Both the position numbers and the translations under genes were made by a program. From Thermoflexibacter sp. (GTDB taxonomy: Bacteria > Bacteroidota > Bacteroidia > Cytophagales > Thermoflexibacteraceae), in NCBI GenBank assembly GCA_025455345.1, contig JALOMS010000095.1, positions 1 to 11,126 on the forward strand: a stretch of 11,126 bases of DNA, read 5' to 3'. How positions within the stretch are numbered: the stretch's first letter is position 1; every line of letters begins with the position of its first letter. The notes below the pieces were generated by a model. That model was given only the letters and a program-made list of their open reading frames with translations, ran no database searches and was not told where the DNA came from. Shown piece by piece: positions 1 to 6,062 of the stretch.

Positions 1-18
1 ACTAAAACAAAAGAAATT

Positions 19-408
19 ATGAAGAAATTATTGTTTATGGTTGCTTTCGTAGTAGCCGCTTTTATTAGCACTCAAAGTCTTGCTCAAACAGAAACTACTC
101 CTCCAGTAACCACAGATAATCAAGTAGATAAAGATAAGGTCAAAGACAAAATCGAAGATAGAAGAGATAGAAAAGAAGACAAAAAAGACAAAAAGGAAGA
201 CCGTCGCGACCGTAGAGAAGACAGAAAAGATAAAAGAGAAGACAAGCGTGACAGTATGAAAGACGGAGGCAAAAAAGACAAGGTAGAAGACCGCCGCGAC
301 CGTAGAGAAGACCGCAGAGATAAATCAGAAGATAAAAGAGATAAAAAAGAAGACCGTCGCGACCGCAGAGAAGACCGTAGAGATAAGAGAAATGGCAATG
401 GTAATTAA
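19..408 (+). CDS. Exported protein made of charged seven-residue repeats
   Basis: A 129-residue protein that I do not recognise as a named family. Residues 1-22 form a clear Sec signal peptide (MKK, hydrophobic core to residue 18, then SLA before Gln23), so the mature protein should be periplasmic or secreted. A short Thr/Pro linker (24-34) leads into a low-complexity region of heptads with consensus E-D-R/K-R/K-D-R/K-x. Five heptads lie at 46-80 (the fifth, EDKRDSM, is degenerate), then a nine-residue KDGGKKDKV spacer at 81-89, then five more at 90-124, ending NGNGN. Alternating acidic and basic residues with almost no hydrophobics suggest a stable single alpha-helix rather than a coiled coil; this is inference. 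It is followed by a strong terminator, so the transcript probably ends here. The start has a good signal peptide directly after it. It could be a structural, ion-binding or surface-associated protein. Confidence 0.8.
   Translation: MKKLLFMVAFVVAAFISTQSLAQTETTPPVTTDNQVDKDKVKDKIEDRRDRKEDKKDKKEDRRDRREDRKDKREDKRDSMKDGGKKDKVEDRRDRREDRRDKSEDKRDKKEDRRDRREDRRDKRNGNGN
154..390 (+). repeat. 21-bp coding repeats (ED-RR-D-RK heptads), 5 + 5 copies
   Basis: In-frame repeats encoding E-D-(R/K)-(R/K)-D-(R/K)-x. Copies fall at residues 46-52, 53-59, 60-66, 67-73 and 74-80, and again at 90-96, 97-103, 104-110, 111-117 and 118-124. DNA identity between some copies is high (GACCGTCGCGACCG occurs at about 199 and 352, with a near copy at about 289), so copy number could change by slippage or recombination without breaking the frame. 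Confidence 0.85.
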
Positions 409-435
409 TAAGTATTGCTAAGTCTAATTAAGTAT

Positions 436-483
436 AAAAAAGCAAAGGCTAATTTGTCCACACAAATTAGCCTTTGCTTTTTT
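436..483 (+). terminator. Intrinsic terminator with a perfect 22-bp stem
   Basis: Positions 436-457 and 462-483 are exact reverse complements, separated by the four-base loop CCAC. The core arm is GCAAAGGCTAATTTGT. The arms begin with A6 and end with T6, so the structure has a U-tract on either strand and could work in both directions. It starts 27 bases after the stop codon of the charged-repeat protein gene. Confidence 0.92.
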
Positions 484-802
484 ATAAGCACATTTTGAAC
501 TTTTTAATCCTATTTTTGCATTTCTTAAGACATATAAACTTGAAAAATTCGTTTTTTTATTTATCTTGCATAAAAATTTAGCTTAGTTTACGTCATAGTA
601 TATTATTACGACATACACATCTCCTTTTCGTTCCAATTTTTGATAACTCATAAATTTCACAGAGTAGATGACTTTGGTTTGAAATTTTAAATTTTTCACA
701 GGAACAAAAAATCAAACAGATTTTGTAACTTTTCACTTCTCAACAAGTATGCTAACCTTGTAAGGAAGTTTTGGTATTTAATTTATCTAAAATGCTTAAA
801 CA
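484..802. other. Non-coding spacer, about 320 bp
   Basis: An AT-rich stretch between the terminator and the membrane fusion protein gene. I see no convincing ORF, RNA gene or strong hairpin. It must hold the promoter of the downstream operon. TATTTTTG at 511-518 matches the Bacteroidota -7 consensus TAnnTTTG, but its nearest upstream TTTTG is only 13 bases away instead of about 19-20, and it would leave a roughly 280-base leader. TAACCTTG at 753-760 is a near match closer to the gene, also without a well-spaced -33 element. No promoter is called. Confidence 0.5.
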
Positions 803-2101
803 ATGAAACGAAAAATTCTGATTACTACTATTATTGTGGTGCTTATAGGTGCGGTTTACTATTTCTTTGGGCGCACCTCTTCCCAAAGTGAAGAAATTTA
901 TACCACCGTCAAAAAAGGTAAGTTTACTGTGAGTGTCAATTCGTCAGGTGAACTTTTTGCCAAGAGTTCGGTCAATATTTTGGGACCGCAAGGCATTAAC
1001 AGTGTGGGGATTTGGCAAATTAAGATTAGCAATATTATCCCTGAAGGGAAAGTGGTGAAAGAGGGGGACTTTGTTGCCGCTTTGGACGGCTCTGAATTGG
1101 TATCCAGAATGAAAGACCGCCAAACAGAATTGGACAAAGCAAATTTGCAATACACGCAATTGCAGATAGATACTACCTTAGAACTTCGCACTGCCCGCGA
1201 TGAGTTAGTAAACTTGAAATACACACAGGAAGAAAAGAAGTTAATCTTGCAACAGTCTAAGTATGAGCCTCCTGCCACTATCCGACAGGCAGAAATAGAA
1301 GCAGATAAAACCACCAGAAACTTAAAACAATCCACTGAAAACTACAAGATTAAGCGCGACAAGGCAATTGCTAAAATGCAAGAATCTTCTGCCAACGTAG
1401 AAAAAGCGCAAAGGGCATTGGAGTTTATTCAAGAAATTTTGCAGAAATGCAATGTAACTGCACCTAAATCGGGCATGGTTATCTATGCCAGAGATTGGAG
1501 TGGGCAAAAAAAACGAGAAGGCTCTAACGTAAGTACTTGGGAGCCTGTAGTAGCGACCCTGCCCGATATGTCTGTTATGCTCTCTAAAACCTACGTAAAT
1601 GAAGTTGATATTCAAAAAATAAAAGTGGGTCAAATGGTCAATATTGGCTTAGATGCGTTTCCCGAAAAAAAATACACGGGCAAGATTATCACTGTTGCCA
1701 ATGTAGGCGAGCAAAAACCTAATACTGATTCCAAAGTTTTTGAAGTGGATATAGAAATTAACGAAAAAGATACCACTTTACTCCCTGCCATGACCACAAG
1801 CAACATTATTGTAGCAGAAACACTTGATAATGTGCTTTTTATTCCTTTGGAAAGTGTGCATAATGAGCAAGGAGTTACTTATGCCTTCAAAAAAAGTGGC
1901 ATTGGACTGGTCAAGCAGGAAATTAAATTGGGCAAGACCAATGACAATGAAGCGGTGGTATTGGAAGGGCTTTCTGAAAATGAAGAAATCATGCTTTCCA
2001 TGCCGCCAAATCCCGAAAACATAGAATTGGTGCGCCTGAATGGAAGCAAAGGGGAAAAGAAAGAGGAGAAAAAAGCAGTTTCGGAGGTGAAAAAGCAATA
2101 A
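803..2101 (+). CDS. MacA/HlyD-type periplasmic adaptor (membrane fusion protein) of an efflux system
   Basis: A 432-residue adaptor that should link an inner-membrane transporter to an outer-membrane channel. Residues 5-22 are a single N-terminal membrane anchor. The two halves of a biotinyl-lipoyl-like domain are visible at 78-95 (PEGKVVKEGDFVAALDG) and 216-232 (NVTAPKSGMVIYAR). Between them, about 100-212, is a long charged helical region that forms the usual alpha-hairpin. The beta-barrel and membrane-proximal domains follow (about 255-410), with the typical FIPLESV segment near 346-352. The C-terminus is an unusual Lys/Glu-rich tail (414-432). The gene is followed after 14 bases by an Rpn-type nuclease gene and then by a MacB-like permease, which supports an ABC-type (MacAB-like) rather than an RND-type partner. 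No outer-membrane factor or ATPase gene is adjacent. Substrate unknown; macrolides, lipids or peptides are all possible. Confidence 0.88.
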   Translation: MKRKILITTIIVVLIGAVYYFFGRTSSQSEEIYTTVKKGKFTVSVNSSGELFAKSSVNILGPQGINSVGIWQIKISNIIPEGKVVKEGDFVAALDGSELVSRMKDRQTELDKANLQYTQLQIDTTLELRTARDELVNLKYTQEEKKLILQQSKYEPPATIRQAEIEADKTTRNLKQSTENYKIKRDKAIAKMQESSANVEKAQRALEFIQEILQKCNVTAPKSGMVIYARDWSGQKKREGSNVSTWEPVVATLPDMSVMLSKTYVNEVDIQKIKVGQMVNIGLDAFPEKKYTGKIITVANVGEQKPNTDSKVFEVDIEINEKDTTLLPAMTTSNIIVAETLDNVLFIPLESVHNEQGVTYAFKKSGIGLVKQEIKLGKTNDNEAVVLEGLSENEEIMLSMPPNPENIELVRLNGSKGEKKEEKKAVSEVKKQ

Positions 2102-2115
2102 AAAATTTAGGCATT

Positions 2116-2985
2116 ATGAAACAACAATTAATTCGCTTTGATTGGGCTTTAAAAAGACTTCTGCGAAATAAGGCAAACTTCGATATTCTTGAAGGTTTCT
2201 TGACTGAACTCTTGAAAGAAGAAATCAAAATCAATCAGATTTTAGAAAGTGAAACTAACAAATCCGACTTACAAGACAAATTTAATCGTGTAGATATTTT
2301 AGTTGAGAATAGTAAAAAAGAACTATTAATCATTGAAATTCAAAATGATACGGAATTTGATTATTTACAACGACTTGTCTATGGAACGTCAAAAGTAATC
2401 ATTGAGAATATGTACAAAGGAATGTCCTACTCAGGAATCAAAAAAGTAATTTCTATTAGCATTGTTTACTTTGATTTGGGACAAGGCAATGATTATGTGT
2501 ACCTTGGACAAACCAATTTTGTAGGCTTACATCACAAAGATATACTACAACTAAGTGAAGCACAGACTAAACTGTATGGTGAAAAACGAGTTTACCAACT
2601 TTTTCCTGAATATTACATTATTAAGGTCAATCAATTTGATGAAATAGCAAAGGACAGCTTAGATGAATGGATTTATTTTTTGAAAAAAGAAGAAATTAAA
2701 CCAGAATTTAAGGCAAGAGGCATTCAGAAAGCAAAGCAGGAATTTGACATCATGAAACTGTCAGAAGATGAAAGGAAGCTATATCAAAAATACTTGGAAG
2801 AGCTTAATTATCAGGCAAGTATGTATGAGTCTACTTATAAGTTGGGTAGAATTGAAGCAACCATTGAAGCTATTAAAAAACTACTTTTATCAGGAGTATT
2901 AAGTATCGAGCAAATTGCTATTACTTTCGATGTTAGTAATGAATATGTACTAAAAATAAAAAATCAGTTAGAAAATAAAACCTAA
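2116..2985 (+). CDS. PD-(D/E)XK nuclease, Rpn / transposase-like family
   Basis: A 289-residue member of the Rpn (recombination-promoting nuclease) / PDDEXK_2 group. The N-terminus has the family pattern of FDWALKRLL (8-16) and ILEGFL (24-29). The nuclease core has Asp60 in NRVDILV and Glu74-x-Gln76 in IIEIQND, the ExQ variant of the PD-(D/E)XK motif, so the active site looks intact. Residues 182-200 (LDEWIYFLKKEE) are also typical. The C-terminal part (about 213-289) is helical and ends in an HTH-like segment, LSIEQIAITFDVS (262-274). Family members cut DNA, and in Escherichia coli some act as toxic anti-phage proteins restrained by a C-terminal fragment made from an internal start. The gene is more AT-rich by eye than both neighbours, suggesting separate acquisition. 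It sits between the adaptor (14-base gap) and the permease (9-base gap), so all three are probably co-transcribed. No role in transport is implied by the sequence. Confidence 0.87.
   Translation: MKQQLIRFDWALKRLLRNKANFDILEGFLTELLKEEIKINQILESETNKSDLQDKFNRVDILVENSKKELLIIEIQNDTEFDYLQRLVYGTSKVIIENMYKGMSYSGIKKVISISIVYFDLGQGNDYVYLGQTNFVGLHHKDILQLSEAQTKLYGEKRVYQLFPEYYIIKVNQFDEIAKDSLDEWIYFLKKEEIKPEFKARGIQKAKQEFDIMKLSEDERKLYQKYLEELNYQASMYESTYKLGRIEATIEAIKKLLLSGVLSIEQIAITFDVSNEYVLKIKNQLENKT
2752..2985 (+). other. Possible internal start giving a 77-residue C-terminal product of the nuclease gene
   Basis: An in-frame ATG (Met213, in FDIMKLSEDE) is preceded by AGCAGGA ending 10 bases upstream, a purine-rich sequence that could act as a ribosome binding site. 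The product would hold only the helical C-terminal domain with the HTH-like segment and would lack the nuclease core. This matches in layout the intragenic antitoxins (RpnS) reported for E. coli Rpn proteins. Initiation here is inference; Bacteroidota rely little on Shine-Dalgarno pairing, and Met236 is an alternative. Confidence 0.3.
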
Positions 2986-2994
2986 ACTTAAACT

Positions 2995-4341
2995 ATGGAC
3001 TTTACCCGATTCCTATTCAACCTTTCTATTGCTTGGGAGGCGATTTTTGCCAATAAAATTCGCGCTACCCTGACTGCTTTGGGCATTATCTTTGGCGTGT
3101 CGGCAGTGATAGCCATGCTTGCGGTGGGCAATGGCGCACAGCAAGAAATTTTAGAACAAATCAAATTGGTAGGTGTCAATAATATCGTTATCTCGCCCGT
3201 TGTTGAGAAAAAACAAGAAGAGGGGCAAGATGGTGGCAATGCCAAAAAGAAAACTTCTAATCTTTCCGTCGGGCTAACGCTCATGGACGCGCAAAGCATT
3301 CTTACCCATATCCCCAACGTAAAATCTGTCAGTCCAGAAATTGTGATGGAAACCTTTATCGCCAAAGACGGTGTACAGCGACAAACCAAATTGGTAGGGG
3401 TAGAGCCTGCGTATTTCCAATTGCTAAACTACCAAATTTCCGAAGGCAATATGTTCAATCAGAAGAACTTAGAATATGGTGACCAAGTTTGTATTATTGG
3501 GCGTAGTATCCAAACTCGCTTTTTTAGCAAAGAAAATCCCATAGGCAAGTACATCAAATGTGGTAAACATTGGCTTAGAATTGTGGGTGTTTTGGAGCAG
3601 AGAGGCGTAACACAAAATACTGCAAGCAATTTGGGAATCCGCAATTACGATATGGACGTTTATACGCCTCTGAAAACCTTGCTTATGCGCTATGTAAACC
3701 GCAGTTTAGTAACCAAAGCAATGATTCAGCTAAAAGCACAAGAGGCAAGCAACGGAGACGGGCAACCCAAACCCAAAGAGCCAACTAACTATCACCAAAT
3801 AGACCGCTTAGTGGTACAGATAGAAAAAACCGAACTCTTAGGCAAAACTTCCGAAATTATTGGGCGAATGTTGAGCCGCAGACACAGCAATACCGTAGAT
3901 TACGAAATTACAATTCCCGAACTGCTTCTCAAACAACAGCAACGCACCAAGGATATTTTCAATATTGTCTTGGGCGTAATTGCAGGGATTTCGCTTTTGG
4001 TGGGTGGCATTGGCATTATGAACATCATGCTTGCTTCGGTTTTGGAGCGTATCAAAGAAATAGGTTTGCGAATCTCTTTGGGGGCTAAAAAATCGGACAT
4101 TGTAACCCAATTTTTGTGCGAGGCAACGCTCATCAGCGTAGTAGGAGGGCTCATAGGCATTGCCTTGGGAGTAATTTTGGCGCAGTCCATAGAGCAAGTA
4201 GCTAAGATACCGACCATCATATCAGGGAGTTCCATTTTTGTTTCCTTCTTTGTAGCGGCTTCGGTAGGGATTGTATTTGGCATTACCCCCGCAAGGCGCG
4301 CCGCTATGCAAGACCCAATTACTTCGCTGAGGTATGAGTAA
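2995..4341 (+). CDS. MacB-like ABC transporter permease (MacB_PCD + FtsX domains), no fused ATPase
   Basis: A 448-residue inner-membrane subunit of a type VII (MacB/FtsX-like) ABC transporter. TM1 is at about 24-45 (LTALGIIFGVSAVIAML), preceded by the amphipathic N-terminal helix typical of the family. A large periplasmic MacB_PCD domain covers about 46-315. Three more membrane helices follow at about 322-345, 373-397 and 410-431. The coupling-helix region ERIKEIGLRISLGAKKSDI (351-369) and the C-terminal PARRAAMQDPITSLRYE (432-448) are hallmark sequences. E. coli MacB carries its ATPase in the same chain; this protein does not, and no separate ATPase gene is in the window, so that subunit must be encoded elsewhere. 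A Gln/Glu/Gly/Lys-rich insertion (71-88) and a second at 248-263 interrupt the periplasmic domain. The start lies 9 bases after the nuclease stop, suggesting co-transcription. Confidence 0.9.
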   Translation: MDFTRFLFNLSIAWEAIFANKIRATLTALGIIFGVSAVIAMLAVGNGAQQEILEQIKLVGVNNIVISPVVEKKQEEGQDGGNAKKKTSNLSVGLTLMDAQSILTHIPNVKSVSPEIVMETFIAKDGVQRQTKLVGVEPAYFQLLNYQISEGNMFNQKNLEYGDQVCIIGRSIQTRFFSKENPIGKYIKCGKHWLRIVGVLEQRGVTQNTASNLGIRNYDMDVYTPLKTLLMRYVNRSLVTKAMIQLKAQEASNGDGQPKPKEPTNYHQIDRLVVQIEKTELLGKTSEIIGRMLSRRHSNTVDYEITIPELLLKQQQRTKDIFNIVLGVIAGISLLVGGIGIMNIMLASVLERIKEIGLRISLGAKKSDIVTQFLCEATLISVVGGLIGIALGVILAQSIEQVAKIPTIISGSSIFVSFFVAASVGIVFGITPARRAAMQDPITSLRYE

Positions 4342-4345
4342 ATTT

Positions 4346-4380
4346 GTTTATGGTTTGTAGTTTATGGTTTGTAGTTTTAA
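4346..4380. repeat. Heptamer tandem repeat, GTTTATG/GTTTGTA
   Basis: Five consecutive heptamers read GTTTATG, GTTTGTA, GTTTATG, GTTTGTA, GTTTTAA, so the first 28 bases are two exact copies of a 14-base unit. The tract begins four bases after the permease stop codon. It resembles in kind the short tandem heptamer repeats known from cyanobacteria and other bacteria. Function unknown. Confidence 0.75.
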
Positions 4381-4402
4381 ATATAGGTTTGAAAATCGTA
4401 AT

Positions 4403-4469
4403 AGTGCCATAGGCACGACCGCTTTGTAGAAAAAGATAGTTCCATGTTTTTACAGTGCCGTAGGCACGA
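4403..4469. repeat. Pair of palindromic motifs AGTGCC(A/G)TAGGCACGA
   Basis: A 16-base motif occurs at 4403-4418 and 4454-4469 with one difference (A or G at the seventh base). Each copy is a small hairpin, GTGCC and GGCAC around a three-base loop; alternatively the left arm of one copy can pair with the right arm of the other. The 35 bases between them include GTAGAAAAA and GTTTTTAC. The second copy ends 12 bases before the start codon of the coiled-coil gene, so it lies in that gene's leader. It looks like a dispersed intergenic repeat, not a gene. Confidence 0.7.
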
Positions 4470-4481
4470 AAACAAATTTTT

Positions 4482-5066
4482 ATGCTTCTCAAAAAACTAA
4501 AATCGTATTGGCTAAGTTGGAAGGCAAGGTTTGGTAAAACTGCTCCTAAAAAAGTTGGGGAGAATGATGACCCTATCACAAAAGTAGAAAGAGAAATTGC
4601 TAAAATGAAAGCAGATTTGTTAGAATTAAAGAACATACATTCTGAATTTAAGGCGAATAGAAGTATATTGAGTAATGATATTGGCTATCTCAATCACTTG
4701 ATTATCAAGAACAATGATAAAATACAAAAATTGGAACAACAAGAAGCCTTAACAAATAATGATAGGAAAGAAATTGATAAATACGAGAATGAAAATAAGA
4801 AATACCAATTAGAAATTCAAGGTAAAGAAGAAAAAAGAAAAAATTTGAGTGAAGAAATGGTTTTACTTGAAACTCAAACTAATCTTCTTGCGATTGAAAT
4901 AAGAGATAACGAGAATAACTTGCGTTTAGCTACTGCAAGAATCAAAATTTTATCTGCACAAAAGAATTTTGAAACAAGTGAAGAACAGTTAAGAATGGCT
5001 TTTCAAAAATTAGAAGAATTGGCAAAAAAGGTGGAACAAAAAGAACAATCACCCCTCCAAAAATGA
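4482..5066 (+). CDS. Unrecognised coiled-coil protein (weak PspA-like resemblance)
   Basis: A 194-residue, highly charged protein with no signal peptide and no membrane helix. After a basic, aromatic N-terminus (MLLKKLKSYWLSWKARFG, 1-18), which could be an amphipathic membrane-binding helix, nearly all of residues 30-190 are predicted coiled coil (repeated Glu/Lys with Leu/Ile spacing). The layout of amphipathic N-terminal helix, Asp-Pro turn (DDPITKVE, near 29-36) and long antiparallel coiled coil resembles PspA/IM30 proteins, but I see no specific family signature, so this is a structural guess only. The gene is AT-rich by eye compared with the permease upstream. A repeat-bearing 140-bp spacer separates it from the efflux operon, and it converges on the dehydrogenase gene. 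The start was chosen as the first ATG of the open frame. Confidence 0.7.
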   Translation: MLLKKLKSYWLSWKARFGKTAPKKVGENDDPITKVEREIAKMKADLLELKNIHSEFKANRSILSNDIGYLNHLIIKNNDKIQKLEQQEALTNNDRKEIDKYENENKKYQLEIQGKEEKRKNLSEEMVLLETQTNLLAIEIRDNENNLRLATARIKILSAQKNFETSEEQLRMAFQKLEELAKKVEQKEQSPLQK

Positions 5067-5125
5067 TAGATACATTCTCAAAGAAATGGAATTTATCATA
5101 TAACTTTTTAAAGCACGAGTTTTCA

Positions 5126-5938
5126 TTAGTTCCTTTGGTGCTTGGTCATGCCGCCCATTACTAACTTCATAATGCGTACTTTGCCCCAGCGTGGCACTGT
5201 TCTCAGCGAATAAACAAGAAATTTAGTAAGAAAACCAGGGAGTACAGTTCCTTGTCGTCCCAAAGCCTTCAATATGGGAACGCCCACTTGGTCGGGCGTG
5301 AGGCTCATATCCATTTTCATATTTGCTCTACTCTCAAAACCACTTTTTACGGGACCTGGAGCGGCGGCAAGTACATCTACTCCGTAAGGTTTTAACTCTA
5401 TGTGCAGTGCCTCTGCCAAAGATTGTACATACGCTTTGGTAGCGGCATAATTGGCGGCAAAAGGAACACCTTGGAAACCTACTAAGGAACTCATTAGAAT
5501 AATTCCACCTCTTTTGTTCTGAGCGAAAAGTTTGGCATAGTGGTGTGTCAAAGCCAAAAGTGCTTCACAATTTACTTGTAACATATTGATTTCTTGCTCA
5601 ATATCTGCTTGTAAGAACGAACCTGACGTTCCAAATCCTGCCGAAACTACCAGCAGTCCTACTTCTAATTCTTGCGTATCGTTTATTAACTTCTGCACAC
5701 CGTCAGTAGTGGACATATCTGCCGTAATTATCTTAACTTGAACCTGATAGGTAGTTTCTAATCTTGCCGCTTTCTTTTCCAATTCGCTCTCCCTTCTGGC
5801 ATTAATGACTAAGTTTAGTCCTGCCTCTGCCAATAATTCTGCCAGTTCCTGTCCTATACCCGAAGAAGCACCTGTAACGATTGCCCACTTTCCGTATTTG
5901 GTTTTTAATCTACTTTTTTCTGATTTTGAGAGTTTCAC
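5126..5938 (-). CDS. Short-chain dehydrogenase/reductase (classical SDR, DltE/YqjQ-like)
   Basis: A 270-residue cytoplasmic NAD(P)-dependent oxidoreductase with a Rossmann fold. The dinucleotide-binding motif TGASSGIG is at 22-29. Arg48-Arg49 (NARRE), at the end of the second beta strand, favour NADP(H). The usual NNAG motif is replaced by VSAGFG (98-103). The catalytic tetrad is present: Asn123, Ser151, Tyr164 and Lys168 (YAATK), followed by the PGPV segment. After about residue 235 the chain has a basic, hydrophobic tail (LTKFLVYSLRTVPRWGKVRIMK) that may touch the membrane, as in related acyl- or steroid-type SDRs. The substrate cannot be deduced. It is the last of three genes on this strand, 124 bases after the DinB-fold gene, and a heptamer repeat tract lies directly upstream of its start, so it may have its own promoter. 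Confidence 0.92.
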   Translation of the reverse strand: MKLSKSEKSRLKTKYGKWAIVTGASSGIGQELAELLAEAGLNLVINARRESELEKKAARLETTYQVQVKIITADMSTTDGVQKLINDTQELEVGLLVVSAGFGTSGSFLQADIEQEINMLQVNCEALLALTHHYAKLFAQNKRGGIILMSSLVGFQGVPFAANYAATKAYVQSLAEALHIELKPYGVDVLAAAPGPVKSGFESRANMKMDMSLTPDQVGVPILKALGRQGTVLPGFLTKFLVYSLRTVPRWGKVRIMKLVMGGMTKHQRN

Positions 5939-5944
5939 TTTGCG

Positions 5945-5979
5945 ATTATGAGTTATAAGTTATTAATTATAAATTTTTA
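5945..5979. repeat. Degenerate heptamer tract upstream of the dehydrogenase
   Basis: The + strand can be read as successive heptamers ATTATGA, GTTATAA, GTTATTA, ATTATAA and ATTTTTA. The tract begins six bases beyond the start codon of the dehydrogenase gene, in its leader or promoter. It has the same seven-base period as the tract at 4346-4380, although the sequence is more degenerate. Confidence 0.45.
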
Positions 5980-6062
5980 AAATATTGATTATTAGACACT
6001 TATATCAAATTTAGTTTTTTACATAGATTAGTATATACCGAAGTCAATGATGAATCCATCTT

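Noticed and set aside
120..398. Antisense ORF rich in Ser, Leu and Arg
   Set aside because: It is the mirror of the charged heptad repeats on the + strand, which lack stop codons in that frame; its composition is purely a by-product of the GAA/GAC/AGA repeats.
511..518. TATTTTTG as promoter for the efflux operon
   Set aside because: It matches the -7 consensus, but the upstream TTTTG is at the wrong spacing and the resulting leader would be about 280 bases long.
2106..2986. TTTAGG (2106-2111) and CCTAAA (2981-2986) as terminal inverted repeats around the nuclease gene
   Set aside because: Six bases are too few to exclude chance in AT-rich DNA, and no target-site duplication is visible outside them.
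3838..4283. Two long antisense ORFs within the permease gene
   Set aside because: The + strand frame encodes conserved MacB/FtsX motifs across the same region; the antisense frames show low-complexity, non-protein-like sequence.
4403..4469. Possible CRISPR fragment
   Set aside because: Only two copies of a short, palindromic motif, a single spacer, and no cas genes nearby; it fits a dispersed intergenic repeat better.
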